Assembly: GCF_003992725.1 (NCBI RefSeq)
Contig: NZ_RZNF01000007.1
Span: 124,001 to 188,000, forward strand
Origin: Rhodomicrobium lacus
GTDB taxonomy: Bacteria > Pseudomonadota > Alphaproteobacteria > Rhizobiales > Rhodomicrobiaceae
Reading direction: 5' to 3'
DNA length: 64,000 nucleotides
Shown here in pieces: positions 8,291 to 19,559 of the stretch (its first letter is position 1; each line of letters opens with the position of its first letter). A model generated the notes under the pieces. That model searched no databases, was not told where the DNA came from, and saw nothing but the letters and a program-made list of their open reading frames with translations. Position numbers and translations under genes: made by a program.

Positions 8291-10834
8291 ATGGCTTTGC
8301 GGCACTGGATCGTTGCGGTTTTTCTCGCGACGGCGCTTGCTCTCACGAATGGCGGCGCGATGGCGCAAGGGGCCGACGCCCCGAAACCGGCTGCACCCGC
8401 CGCCGCGGCGCCGGCACCCGCGCCCGAGGCGAACAAGGCAGAGGTCATCAAGCGTGCAAACGATGCCTTCGGAGCGGACATCGCAGGAACGACCGCGAAA
8501 TGGCTGAAAACGCTCGACGACATCGAGAACCAGCTTCGCAAGCCCGGGCTTCGCTACCCCGAACTCGATGGCTTCCGCGATCAGCTCCTCAAGATTCGTG
8601 CTGAAGCCGACGAGTTCTGGAAGAAGCTGGAGCCCGCTATAGGGGCAATCGACGAACAGGTGCGCAACCTGCCCCCGCTGCCGGCTGCCGACCAGCCGCC
8701 CGAGACGGGCGAAGCAGCCCAGCTTCGCGCCGACCTGACTTTTCATCTGAGCCACCTGAATTCGGCACGCGCAACGCTCGATCACACGCATTCGCGCGTC
8801 AATCAGGAGATCAACTCCATCCAGGACATCCGCCGAAAGAACTTCACCAGCAATCTCTTCCAACCGGTGCAGGGCGTCTGGTCGGCGCAGACATGGGAGA
8901 ACGTACCCGCCTATGCGAACATCGCCGCCGAGCGGGTCGAACGCACAATCGGAAGCTGGTGGGACGACTCGGACGATCAATCCGAGCTTCTCTATCTTTT
9001 CGGCACCGCGGCGGCGCTTTTCGCGGGACTTTCCCTGATTTCATGGCGCGGAATTCGACGGCTCAGGACCTGGACAGAAGAGGGCGAACCGCCATTCTGG
9101 CGGCGTGCATCGACGGCAGCAGGCGTTATCGTGTTGCGTATTCTGCCCGCCTGCGTGCCGCTGGTTTTTCTTTATCACGCGGTCAACTCGGTGCAGCCCA
9201 TCCCTGAAAAGATTCAGTGGCTGCTCTATTCGGCATCGCGCTCGATCCTCGTGATCGTGGTGGTGAACGCCCTCATCGCGACCGTCTTCGCGCCGGGGCG
9301 CCCGCAATGGCGGCTCATCCGCGCCACAGAAGGAGCGGCGGTGCGGATTTCGGGGCTGATGCTCGCGCTCGCGCTCGTTTACGGCGCGACCACCTTCATC
9401 TACACCGCCACGCGATTGGTGCAGGCGCCGTTCTCGCTGACGCTTGCCTTCACGCTTCCGGCGAACCTTCTCGTCGCGCTGCTCGTGACCGCGATCCTGA
9501 AGACGCCGCTCAGGGACAAGACGTCAGAGGGGCTGCCGTCGACGACGTGGCTGAACCTGCTTCGGGTACCGGTCTGGATCATTACCGTCGCGATCATCGT
9601 AACAGCGCTTTCGGGCTATCTGGCGCTGTCGCGCTTCCTCGCGCAGCAACTCATCGTCACGGGCTCGATCCTCGCCGTCGTCTATATCCTGCTTCTGTGG
9701 GCCGATGGCGTGGCTCAGGGCATCAGCGACGAAAACTCGGCCATCGGCAGCTGGATCAAGACGCTCGGCGTGGACCAGAAGCGCTGCGAACGCTTTTCGG
9801 TTCCGATAAGCCTTTTCCTCAAGTTCATTGTGCTGATCGGCGCGGTGCCGCTGATCCTGCTGCAATGGGGCTATCCGTGGGCCGACATCGTTGAATGGTA
9901 TTACCAGCTTTTCTTCGGCTTCCGCATCGGCAACACGCAAGTGTCGCTCGCCGCGATTCTCGCCGCCATTGTCGTCTTCGTGCTCGGCTATTTCGCGGCG
10001 CGGCTGTTCCAGAGCTGGCTCGACACACAGGTTCTGAAACCCGCGGGCCTCTCGGGCGGCCTGCGTGACTCGATTCGCACGGGCGTCGGCTATATGGGCG
10101 TCGGCGCGGCGGCACTCATCGCGTTGTCTTACGCCGGGTTCAATCTCTCGAACCTGGCCATCGTTGCGGGCGCCTTCTCCGTCGGCATCGGTTTCGGCCT
10201 GCAAAGCGTCGTCAGCAACTTCGTCTGCGGCCTCATCCTGCTCGCCGAACGTCCGATCAAGGTGGGCGATCTCGTCACGGTCGGCGGCGAGGAAGGCACG
10301 GTGCGCAAGATCAGCGTGCGCTCGACCGAAATCGAAACCAGCGACCGCGCGAGCGTGCTCGTGCCGAACTCCTCCTTCATCACCGGCAACGTGAAAAACT
10401 GGACGCTGCGCAATAACACGACGCGCGTGATGATCCCCGTTTCGGTCGTTCACGGAAGTGACCCGCGCAAGGTGAAGGAATTGCTGCTCGGCGTCGCGCG
10501 CTCTCATGTTGCGGTGATGACATCGCCGGAGCCGTTCGTTTCGCTCGACGATTTCACGGTCGATGCGCTTCAGTTCAAGCTGTTCGCCTATATCTACGAT
10601 CTCAACAAGGGAACCGGCACGAAGACCGAGCTTCGCATGGCGATCATCGAGGCCTTCAGGAAAGAGGGAATCCAGATGCCGCAAGGCGCGTCCCCGACAC
10701 TGCCGTCCGATGAGGCCGAGCTTTGGCGCGAAGCCGTGAGCCAATATCTGGCTTCACGCGGCGACAAGAAAGACGGTGACGAGGACGGCGCATCGAATGA
10801 CGGCCGGATCGTCCTGCCGAGGATCGGTTCATGA
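8291..10834 (+). CDS. Large MscS-family mechanosensitive channel with N-terminal DUF3772-like periplasmic region
   Basis: An 847-residue inner-membrane protein. A signal peptide (ending GGAMAQ near residue 26) is followed by about 220 residues of helical periplasmic domain, then about 10 hydrophobic segments between residues 235 and 640. The MscS pore-and-beta domain follows: SVGIGFGLQSVVSNFVCGLILLAERP, then GDLVTVGGEEGTVRKI and VLVPNSSFITGNVKNWT. The C-terminal part is the cytoplasmic vestibule. Long MscS homologues of this build (MscK/YbiO/YjeP-like) are thought to relieve osmotic pressure. The stop overlaps the start of the psiE-like gene (ATGA), so the two are probably cotranscribed. Confidence 0.9.
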   Translation: MALRHWIVAVFLATALALTNGGAMAQGADAPKPAAPAAAAPAPAPEANKAEVIKRANDAFGADIAGTTAKWLKTLDDIENQLRKPGLRYPELDGFRDQLLKIRAEADEFWKKLEPAIGAIDEQVRNLPPLPAADQPPETGEAAQLRADLTFHLSHLNSARATLDHTHSRVNQEINSIQDIRRKNFTSNLFQPVQGVWSAQTWENVPAYANIAAERVERTIGSWWDDSDDQSELLYLFGTAAALFAGLSLISWRGIRRLRTWTEEGEPPFWRRASTAAGVIVLRILPACVPLVFLYHAVNSVQPIPEKIQWLLYSASRSILVIVVVNALIATVFAPGRPQWRLIRATEGAAVRISGLMLALALVYGATTFIYTATRLVQAPFSLTLAFTLPANLLVALLVTAILKTPLRDKTSEGLPSTTWLNLLRVPVWIITVAIIVTALSGYLALSRFLAQQLIVTGSILAVVYILLLWADGVAQGISDENSAIGSWIKTLGVDQKRCERFSVPISLFLKFIVLIGAVPLILLQWGYPWADIVEWYYQLFFGFRIGNTQVSLAAILAAIVVFVLGYFAARLFQSWLDTQVLKPAGLSGGLRDSIRTGVGYMGVGAAALIALSYAGFNLSNLAIVAGAFSVGIGFGLQSVVSNFVCGLILLAERPIKVGDLVTVGGEEGTVRKISVRSTEIETSDRASVLVPNSSFITGNVKNWTLRNNTTRVMIPVSVVHGSDPRKVKELLLGVARSHVAVMTSPEPFVSLDDFTVDALQFKLFAYIYDLNKGTGTKTELRMAIIEAFRKEGIQMPQGASPTLPSDEAELWREAVSQYLASRGDKKDGDEDGASNDGRIVLPRIGS

Positions 10835-11274
10835 GCCGTCAGGGGGAGAATATGAAAATAGGCAAGCTGATCCAGCAGGTCGAGAGCTTCTTCCTCGTTG
10901 TGATCGCGATCCTGACCGTGATCGGCGCGATCAAGGAAATCTATCTCATCGGCATGAAGCGCGATGTCGGCCTGCAAGATCTGCTGCTCATGTTCCTCTA
11001 TGTCGAGGTGCTGGGCATGGTCGCGGCCTATATCACGTCGAAGCAGATCCCGATCACGCTGCCCATCTTCATCGCGATTACCGCCATCGCGCGGGTGGCA
11101 ATCCTGCAGAAGGAGCAAGACCCGATCGCAATCATCTACGAGTCGGGGGCAATCCTGATGCTGGCCATTGCGGCAGCGGTGGTAAATTTCCGCCCGGCGA
11201 AAAAGCCGGCAGTTCCGGGCGGACCGTCGTCCAGCGATAGGGCCGGTGAAGGCGGCACCATGCCGCCGGCGTGA
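10831..11274 (+). CDS. psiE: PsiE-family membrane protein
   Basis: A 147-residue protein with four hydrophobic segments matching the PsiE (phosphate-starvation-inducible E) family; the stretch LLLMFLYVEVLGMVAAYI and the following SKQIPITLPIFIAITAIAR are characteristic. The function of the family is not established. It overlaps the channel gene by four bases, which suggests a shared role in membrane or stress physiology. The ATG at 10831 gives the overlap; a second ATG at 10852 sits right after GGGGGAGAAT and may be the true start. The C-terminal 20 residues are Pro/Gly-rich and probably disordered. Confidence 0.8.
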   Translation: MSRQGENMKIGKLIQQVESFFLVVIAILTVIGAIKEIYLIGMKRDVGLQDLLLMFLYVEVLGMVAAYITSKQIPITLPIFIAITAIARVAILQKEQDPIAIIYESGAILMLAIAAAVVNFRPAKKPAVPGGPSSSDRAGEGGTMPPA

Positions 11275-11292
11275 CCGGCGATTTCGCCGGTC
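11273..11292 (+). terminator. Perfect hairpin after psiE, weak terminator candidate
   Basis: An 8-bp perfect stem (GACCGGCG / CGCCGGTC) with loop ATTT overlaps the psiE stop codon. No T-run follows, so it may only protect the 3' end or stop transcription poorly. It lies between convergent genes. Confidence 0.4.
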
Positions 11293-11386
11293 CACCGCGT
11301 CGGCCGATAACGGGCCTTTTCGCTTGATGCGGGAGGGCTCGTGCAGGCCCGGTTTCGTCTTCCGAAGGCCGCTTATGAAAAGCGTT

Positions 11387-11827
11387 TCACGCTTTCACCT
11401 TTGCAGCGGCGGGCACGTCGTGGCAGGGACTTTTCTCGTTCTTCAAGGTCTTCTTTCCCTCCGGCGCCTTGCCCTTGAAATAGCGCGCGGTCGCGATGGC
11501 AACCTGCGGCTGGCCCTCGCCGTTGGAGACCTGCTGAATGCCGTCCTGATACCAGCCATCGTATTTGCGAGCGGTCGCCTCTTCGCGGGCGCGGCACCAG
11601 ACCACCGCCGACAGATCGGCGAAGGTATATTTGTTCGTGGTCGCCGCCGCGAGGCGCAGGGTGTCGGGCCCCTGCTCCGTCACCACGACATCTTTCACCG
11701 TGAAAATGCCTGACTGCGGCATCTTCGAGGTATCGACCGCAGCAGCCTGCAAGGGCTGCGTTTCGGTGTTCGAGGCACAGCCCGCGAGCGCAACCGTGGC
11801 GACGGCAAACAAGGCAAATCTTTTCAT
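11387..11827 (-). CDS. Small predicted lipoprotein of unknown function
   Basis: A 146-residue protein starting MKRFALFAVATVALAGCASN. The lipobox LAGC places the lipidated Cys at residue 17, so it should be anchored in the outer or inner membrane facing the periplasm. The rest (TVKDVVVTEQGPDTLRLAAATTNKY, VVWCRAREEATARKYDGW) is not a domain I recognise with certainty. Two later cysteines could form a disulfide. The frame stays open upstream to 11944, but the signal sequence fixes the start at 11827. It is convergent with psiE and appears monocistronic. Confidence 0.75.
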   Translation of the reverse strand: MKRFALFAVATVALAGCASNTETQPLQAAAVDTSKMPQSGIFTVKDVVVTEQGPDTLRLAAATTNKYTFADLSAVVWCRAREEATARKYDGWYQDGIQQVSNGEGQPQVAIATARYFKGKAPEGKKTLKNEKSPCHDVPAAAKVKA

Positions 11828-12092
11828 GACACGATCAATCCATGAATTCGTTGACGCGAAGCCCGCCAGCCCCCTTGGCGCGCCGATGCTTAAGCGTGGG
11901 AGGCGATTCCCGGCGCTTCTGTGGCTCGCGCCATGGGTTTTCAACCTGAGATTGTCGCACCGGACGCTTCCAGGCGCGACTGTTGCGCGAAAAACGCTCT
12001 ACCTCTCCATGCCGGCTGACCATTCCGCTACCCGCTTCGCCCAAGCCCCTCTCGATTCCTTCAATTGCATTCGGCGCTCTTTCAGGCGATGA

Positions 12093-14147
<2,055 letters not shown>

Positions 14148-14192
14148 TTGCCGCGACGAAGACATGGTCATGCCAGTTGGCGAGGAACGCTA

Positions 14193-15042
14193 GGCTCAGG
14201 ACTCATTGTTGAGGTAACCAGAAGATGACGGTTGCGGCGATGAGTATGGCGGAAAAGAAGGTGTGGGCGCATCGGTCGTATCGTATCGTGTCGCGATGCG
14301 GCGCCAGTCTTTCAGTTTTGCAAACAGGTTTTCGATCCTGTGCCGCTCCCGGTAGAGCGCCCTGTCGTAAGGGTAGGGCCGCTTGCGGCTTCTGGACGAC
14401 GGGATGCAAGGCGAGATGCCCTTGTCTTCAAGGGCTTGCCGGAACCATGCGCTGTCATAGCCCTTGTCGGCGATCAGTGCGCCGGCATCCGGCAGGGCGT
14501 CGAGCACCAGCGCCGCGCCCTTGTGGTCGCTCAACTGCCCCTCGGTGAGAAGCAGGACGAGCGGCCGGCCTTTTTCGTCGCAGACCGCGTGCAGCTTCGA
14601 GTTCATGCCGCCCTTCGTTCGTCCGATAAAGCGGGGTAAAGCCCCCTTTTGAGCAGGCTCGCCGCCGTGCGGTGTGCCTTGAGGTGGGTCGCGTCGATCA
14701 TGATGCGCTCTGGCCTGGGTCCCTCTCCGGCAAGGCTCGCGAAGATGCGGTCGAACACGCCGAGCCTGCTCCAGCGGATGAAGCGGTTGTAAAGGGTCTT
14801 GTGCGGGCCATACGCCTTCGGCGCGTCTTTCCACTGAAGGCCGTGCTTGATGACGTAAACGATGCCGCTCACCACACGGCGGTCGTCGACGCGCGGCACC
14901 CCATGCGGCAGCGGAAAAAACGGCGATATCCGCGCCATCTGGCGCTCGCTCAGCAAAAACAGTGCGCTCATCGAATCAAAACCTCCTCCTCCCGGGAAAG
15001 GCTTTGAATCACATCTTAATGGAAATTAATAGGTCCTGAGCC
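14193..15042 (-). mobile_element. IS5-family insertion sequence (IS427-like), about 850 bp
   Basis: Terminal inverted repeats GGCTCAGGAC lie at 14193-14202 and, inverted, at 15033-15042, with looser similarity beyond. Both ends sit in CTAG, so a TA duplication flanks the element (14191-14192 and 15043-15044), the pattern of IS427-group members that target CTAG. Size, paired reading frames and DDE transposase agree. Both ends are intact and the repeats are near identical, so the element may still be active. It lies between thiC and a KilA-N gene. Confidence 0.88.
14196..14971 (-). CDS. IS5-family DDE transposase, encoded in two overlapping frames
   Basis: The first frame runs 14971 to 14603 (122 residues, MSALFLLSERQMARISPFFP) and carries the first catalytic Asp in IMIDATHLKAH. 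The second frame, offset by -1, continues through LIADKGYDS (second Asp) and RHRIENLFAKLKDWRRIATRYD (Glu), ending at 14196. The join is at A4G5 (14650-14642), which looks like a slippery run where ribosomes could shift -1 to make the full transposase of about 255 residues. This two-frame build is normal for IS427-type elements, so it should not be scored as a pseudogene without more evidence. Confidence 0.85.
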
Positions 15043-15149
15043 TAGGCTTTCAAAGCTTAAATCATTTATGTAGTGGGTTCCAACTCATAGCTTCTTGACG
15101 ATAAGTAGTTTTCGATCCGATCATGCGCAAATGATTTTGGGGAATCGCT

Positions 15150-16013
15150 ATGTCGTCTCAAGAGGATGCGTCTGTGTTGCCGGAGATTATGGGCAAGAAG
15201 GTCACAGAAGACGATAAGGGCAACGTCTGCCTCAATGATTTCTGGGATATGGCCGAAAAGCCTGAGCATCTCCGTCCAACGGAATGGCATCGCCAGAAGA
15301 GAACCCAGGCGCTCGAAAACGCCCTGCTCGAAAGAATTATGGTTCAAAACCATAATTCAAAAAAAATCGATGCCGATTCAATGTATTATGTCACGGGCAA
15401 GGGGCGGAATGCAAAAACCTTCGCCCATCCCGTTCTCGCTTTGGCATACGCCGAAGATCTTCTGCCGGCGCTTGGCGTGGAAGTTCGGGAGATCTTTCTC
15501 CGCTATCGGGCGAAAGACGTATCTCTTGCGTCCGAGATCCTTGAGGGCCTGCACGAACAAGAGGAATACGATCAGTTAAGGGTTAAACTTCGCAACCTTG
15601 TGAAAGAGCATAACAAGCTATCCGTTGGAGTGACGAATTTCGAGGCTTATAATGGCGCTGGATTGGCCGGACTTTATGGAGGCCTGACGAAGGCGCAGTT
15701 GCTAAAGCGCAAAGGCCTTGCTTCTGATGCCCACCATTTGGACCATGCAGGACATGAAGAGTTAGCCGCGAATTATTTCAAAGCGACGCAGGCGACCGCT
15801 AAATTGAAGCGTGACGGGATTAAGGGACAGACGGCAGCCAACGCAGCTCATGCTAAAGTTGGTGAGGCTGTGTGCCAAACAATAAGGGACCTGGGTGGGA
15901 CGATGCCGGAAGCGGAACCGGCCCTTGAGCATATCAGCAAGGCCGAAAAACGGTTGAAGTCGGGGCAATCGAAGGAAGCTGCGCCTTTGCCATCCAAGCC
16001 GCCCAAGAAGTGA
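15150..16013 (+). CDS. KilA-N domain protein with DinD-like C-terminal region
   Basis: A 287-residue protein. The first 120 residues (VCLNDFWDMAEK, RPTEWHRQKRTQALENALL, YVTGKGRNAKTFAHPVLALAYAEDL, VREIFLRYRAKD) form a KilA-N DNA-binding domain, common in phage and plasmid proteins. Residues 140-270 (GLYGGLTKAQLLKRKGL, DHAGHEELAANYFKATQATAKL, GIKGQTAANAAHAKVGEAV, IRDLGGTMPEAEP) match the conserved part of DNA-damage-inducible protein D. The DNA is less GC-rich than its neighbours, and it lies between two transposase remnants, so recent transfer is likely. No clear LexA box is visible upstream. The cellular role is unknown; a phage-antirepressor or damage-response function is inference. Confidence 0.75.
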   Translation: MSSQEDASVLPEIMGKKVTEDDKGNVCLNDFWDMAEKPEHLRPTEWHRQKRTQALENALLERIMVQNHNSKKIDADSMYYVTGKGRNAKTFAHPVLALAYAEDLLPALGVEVREIFLRYRAKDVSLASEILEGLHEQEEYDQLRVKLRNLVKEHNKLSVGVTNFEAYNGAGLAGLYGGLTKAQLLKRKGLASDAHHLDHAGHEELAANYFKATQATAKLKRDGIKGQTAANAAHAKVGEAVCQTIRDLGGTMPEAEPALEHISKAEKRLKSGQSKEAAPLPSKPPKK

Positions 16014-16127
16014 ATAGGCGCTTGTCTCTCTCCGGCCAGTGCATGACGAGCTTGATCGCCCTTCCCGGAAGATCGCTTCCGAGTACCTAGCGGAACGCTC
16101 GCAAACATGCTATATAAAGCACTACTA

Positions 16128-16494
16128 GGCCCCGGCCGCTTCGATGGCCGCTCGCACCGCCGCACCCTTGTGGCTGCCGAGATTGTCCATCACGATGTCG
16201 CCCGGGCGAAGCGCCGGCACGAGCACCTGATCGACATAGGCCTGAAAGGCCGCGCCGTTGATCGGTCCGTCGAGCACCATCGGCGCTTTCATGCCTGAAA
16301 CACGCAAGGCGGCGACGGAAGTCGTCGTCTTCCAGTGCCCGTGCGGGATGCCCGCGCGAAGGCGCTGACCTCGTGGCGCCCTGCCGTAGCGGCGAGCCAT
16401 GTTGGTCGATGTCCAGGTTTCGTCGATGAAGACAAGCCGCTCCGGATCGAGGTCAAGTTGGCCTTCGAACCAGGCCTCGCGCCGCTTCGGCTCA
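16128..16494 (-). pseudogene. IS630-family transposase fragment, truncated at both ends
   Basis: About 120 residues of the catalytic core of an IS630-type transposase: [19 protein letters not shown], then [18 protein letters not shown] (first Asp), [19 protein letters not shown], and [20 protein letters not shown] (second Asp). The sequence breaks off at AIEAAGA, exactly before the usual LPPYSPDFNPIE segment with the catalytic Glu, and the stop comes from flanking DNA. The N-terminal helix-turn-helix part is also missing. It is dead and reads directly from the DUF805 remnant upstream. Confidence 0.85.
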
Positions 16495-16679
16495 CTTAGT
16501 GAAATAAAGAACACTAAAACAATATAGATAAGAACTAAAATAAAAAACCCTTGCCAGAAATTTCCTATACCGATCCGCCCCTTGAAAGAAAAAAGCAGGG
16601 AACCAACGACATTTGAATCTCCATAAATTAATATTATCCAATTTTTAAGTGATAAGATATTTACAATCAAGCGCTGCAA
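16495..16679 (-). pseudogene. N-terminal remnant of a DUF805 membrane protein
   Basis: An AT-rich stretch encodes [18 protein letters not shown] followed by a hydrophobic helix ([17 protein letters not shown]), the typical start of DUF805 inner-membrane proteins. After the first membrane segment the frame passes without a stop into the IS630 fragment, so the rest of the gene has been lost. The low GC contrasts with the surrounding core genes and points to imported DNA. The exact junction cannot be placed better than about ten bases. Confidence 0.65.
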
Positions 16680-16701
16680 TGACGCTCCACAACAAATGGC
16701 G

Positions 16702-17877
16702 TTACCGCAGCAACTCCGCGATGGCGGCCTCGATGCCGTCGAGCGTGAGCGGATACATGCGGCCTTGCATGATCTGCCGCATCATCCGCAGCGAAGGCGT
16801 CTCGCTCCAATAGCGCTCGGGCGTAGGGTTGAGCCACACCGCATGCTTGAACGTGTCGAGCATGCGCTGCATCCACACCTGCCCCGCTTCCTCGTTCCAG
16901 TGCTCCACGGAGCCGCCCGCAAGCGCGATCTCGTAAGGCGACATCGCCGCATCGCCGACGAAGATCACCTTGTAATCGGAGGGGTAGGTGTGGATTACGT
17001 CCCACGTGGGAATGCGCTCGGCATGGCGGCGCGCATTGTTCTTCCACACGCCCTCATAGATGCAGTTGTGGAAGTAAAAATAGTCCATATGCTTGAATTC
17101 GGAGCGCGCGGCGGAGAATAGCTCCTCTGTCTCCTTGATGTGATAGTCCATCGATCCACCGACATCGAAGAACAGCAGCACCTTCACCGTGTTGCGCCGC
17201 TCGGGCCGGAACGCGATGTCGAGATAACCCTTGTGCGCGGTGCCCTTGATCGTGCCGTCGAGGTCGAGTTCTTCGGCCGCGCCCGCCCGCGCGAAGCGGC
17301 GGAGCTTGCGCAGCGCGAGCTTGATGGTGCGGGTGCCGAGTTCGACTTCGCCGTCGAGATCCTTGAAGTCGCGCTTGTCCCACACCTTCACCGCTCGAAA
17401 ATTGCGGTTTCCGGCCTGACCGATGCGCACGCCCTCGGGATTGTAGCCATACGCGCCGAACGGCGACGTGCCGCCCGTGCCGATCCACTTGCTACCGCCT
17501 TCGTGGCGCTCCTTTTGCTCTTCGAGGCGCTTCTTCAGTTCCTCCATGATCTTGTCCCAGCCGCCGAGCGCCTCGACCTGCGCCTTTTCCTCGTCGGAAA
17601 GAAAGCGTTCGGTGAGCGCGCGCAGCCAGTCCTCGGGAATTTCCGCCTCGATACTCTCGCCGATGCTTTCCAGGCCCTTGAAGACCTGCCCGAACACGCG
17701 GTCGAACTTGTCGAGATGTCGCTCGTCCTTCACGAGCGAGGCGCGGGAAAGGTAGTAAAAATGTTCGATCTTCTTGCCCGCGACGCCCGCATCCACGGCC
17801 GAAAGCAGCGTGAGATATTCTTTCACGCTCACTGGCAGTCCCGCGTTCTTCAACTCGTAGAAAAAGTTCAGGAACAT
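16702..17877 (-). CDS. VWA domain protein of the CoxE family
   Basis: A 391-residue cytoplasmic protein starting [28 protein letters not shown], a very typical CoxE-like N-terminus. The von Willebrand A domain starts near residue 230 with a MIDAS of the form D-V-G-G-S ([15 protein letters not shown]), and continues through [29 protein letters not shown] and [13 protein letters not shown]. Family members usually sit beside a MoxR-type AAA+ ATPase and work with it as a metal-insertion or chaperone pair; none is found in this window. An open extension upstream to 18342 overlaps the next gene and is judged spurious. Function beyond the family is unknown. Confidence 0.88.
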   Translation of the reverse strand: MFLNFFYELKNAGLPVSVKEYLTLLSAVDAGVAGKKIEHFYYLSRASLVKDERHLDKFDRVFGQVFKGLESIGESIEAEIPEDWLRALTERFLSDEEKAQVEALGGWDKIMEELKKRLEEQKERHEGGSKWIGTGGTSPFGAYGYNPEGVRIGQAGNRNFRAVKVWDKRDFKDLDGEVELGTRTIKLALRKLRRFARAGAAEELDLDGTIKGTAHKGYLDIAFRPERRNTVKVLLFFDVGGSMDYHIKETEELFSAARSEFKHMDYFYFHNCIYEGVWKNNARRHAERIPTWDVIHTYPSDYKVIFVGDAAMSPYEIALAGGSVEHWNEEAGQVWMQRMLDTFKHAVWLNPTPERYWSETPSLRMMRQIMQGRMYPLTLDGIEAAIAELLR

Positions 17878-17974
17878 CGCATCGCCTCGGACAGCGGAAG
17901 CCTTCACGCTCGAAGGGTGTCGCCATCCTAACATCGGCATGGGCTTCGGGAAAAGGACGGCGCGCCGAGCCTTC

Positions 17975-19444
17975 TCAACCGAAGAGATGGTGACCCTTTT
18001 TCTTTGCGGGCTTTGCTTGCGGCGTCGCCTTCGCCATCGGATCGGCACCTGTATCGGCGGGGCTGGCCGGTTCCGCGCCGACCCCTTCGAGGCGGTCGAG
18101 CAGCGAACCGCTGCGGCTTTTCCCGCGAGGCGGCCCGGCGTCCGCCGCCTTTCGCGTCGATTGCGCTTTCGCCCGCCCGCGAACGCCGCCCGCATAGGCC
18201 GTCGAGGGGAGAAGCAAGGCGCGCAGCGGCTCCGGCGCGGCGTCGTGCACGGCGGCGGCGGATTGCGGCGGCGCCGGTTCACCCGCCGCCGGACGCACGG
18301 CAAGTTGCTTGTTCTTCTGCGGCGTGATCTTCGCCTGAACATGTTGCAGGCCGCGAATGAGAAGCGCGATGCCGATCACCACCCGCTGGCGCAGCCAGTC
18401 CGAAGCGCCGCCGGACGTGTCGCGAAGCTGCTCCGCGCGGCGCTCCAGTTCGAGCCGCGCGAGGAACTGCCGCCCCTTCTCGCTGACATGCGGCGCGCGG
18501 GCCAGAAGTTCCGCGTAGCGCGCGCGAAGCTCCTGCGCTTCAAGCACGAATTCGTAATGCCGTTTCAGCCCCTCGCCACCCTTGCGCGCGAGACCGCCCG
18601 CCCGCTCGAAAGCGCTCGCGAACTGTCCCGGCAGGTCGGTACGCGCCCGGCGCAGTTCCTCAGCCGCCGCCGCGAAGCCTTTCTCGCCGACCGAGCGGGC
18701 AAAGCGCCGCGCCGTGGCCGCCGCGTCGACCGCGATGCTCCGTCCTTCGCGCCAGACCGTGGCAGCGGCGCGGAACAGCGACAACGGCACCGCCGCGATC
18801 TCGGACGGGCGCGGTATGCGGCCCTGCTCCCGTTCCGCAGCGATAACGCAGGAGACGCGAACCGCGAAGGCTTCGGCCTCCTGGCGCGCAAGCGACAGGC
18901 GCAGCGCGACCGGATCGAGATCGGCGAGCTTCGGGTTCCAGTCGGCGTCGGGATCGCGGAACAGAAGCGCATGCGCCTCGTCGCGAAAGGTTTCGAGCGC
19001 ATGCTCGTCGGCGAGTTCCGGCCCGAGAAGGCGGATGTCTTCGATCAGGAATATCTCGGACGCCGCCCAGAAATCGCGTCTGATTTGCAGAACCTCCGCG
19101 AGCGGCGCGAAATCCGGCACGTCGAATGCCGTCTGAATTTTCTTTTTCAGCGTACTGACACGATCGAAATAGGCGCTGTTCGCCTCGATGCCGTTCAGAA
19201 GGTGGCGCACATCCTCACGGACATCGTCTTCGGTGTCGAAAGCGGCTGTTCGCGGCGAAGACGAACGCCTGCGGAGCGCGGCAAGGATTTCAGCGCCTTC
19301 GTCCACCAGCGCAAGCGCGTCGTCGACCAGCGCCTTGCGGCGCGAACCGTCGTGGCTGCGAAAAAGGCGATAGAGAAGCCAAAGCGCGAAGCTCACGCCG
19401 AGCCAGAGGGTCAGAACAGCCCCGAGCGACGAAAATGCCTTCAT
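17975..19444 (-). CDS. Membrane-anchored helical protein of unknown function
   Basis: A 489-residue protein I do not recognise. An N-terminal membrane segment (LGAVLTLWLGVSFALWLLYRLF, residues 7-28) is followed by a long alpha-helical, Ala/Arg/Glu-rich region to about residue 340. A short hydrophobic stretch (VVIGIALLIRGLQHV) comes next, and then a low-complexity Pro/Ala/Lys-rich tail ending KKKGHHLFG. It could be a peripheral scaffold with the bulk in the cytoplasm. It is 97 bases upstream of the CoxE-like gene on the same strand, so an operon is possible. Alternative topology cannot be excluded. Confidence 0.7.
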   Translation of the reverse strand: MKAFSSLGAVLTLWLGVSFALWLLYRLFRSHDGSRRKALVDDALALVDEGAEILAALRRRSSSPRTAAFDTEDDVREDVRHLLNGIEANSAYFDRVSTLKKKIQTAFDVPDFAPLAEVLQIRRDFWAASEIFLIEDIRLLGPELADEHALETFRDEAHALLFRDPDADWNPKLADLDPVALRLSLARQEAEAFAVRVSCVIAAEREQGRIPRPSEIAAVPLSLFRAAATVWREGRSIAVDAAATARRFARSVGEKGFAAAAEELRRARTDLPGQFASAFERAGGLARKGGEGLKRHYEFVLEAQELRARYAELLARAPHVSEKGRQFLARLELERRAEQLRDTSGGASDWLRQRVVIGIALLIRGLQHVQAKITPQKNKQLAVRPAAGEPAPPQSAAAVHDAAPEPLRALLLPSTAYAGGVRGRAKAQSTRKAADAGPPRGKSRSGSLLDRLEGVGAEPASPADTGADPMAKATPQAKPAKKKGHHLFG

Positions 19445-19559
19445 GGCGTGCCCTTCTGTCCCCCCGCTTCCTCGCGTCGCGCACCATCACGCGAAGCACG
19501 CTTCGCTTCTGAGCCACCTGCAGGCGACGCCGAAGATGTCGACCGTCGAGCGCGCGGGC

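Noticed and set aside
14196-14834. Second transposase frame as an independent 212-residue gene
   Set aside because: Its first part overlaps the first frame without conserved sequence; it is meaningful only after the -1 shift.
15095-15123. TTGACG as a -35 for the KilA-N gene
   Set aside because: The sequence 17 bases on is CGATCA, a poor -10.
16014-16124. Possible attachment site or IS end near GATCGC repeats
   Set aside because: Only a short direct repeat is visible and no integrase or matching second copy is present.
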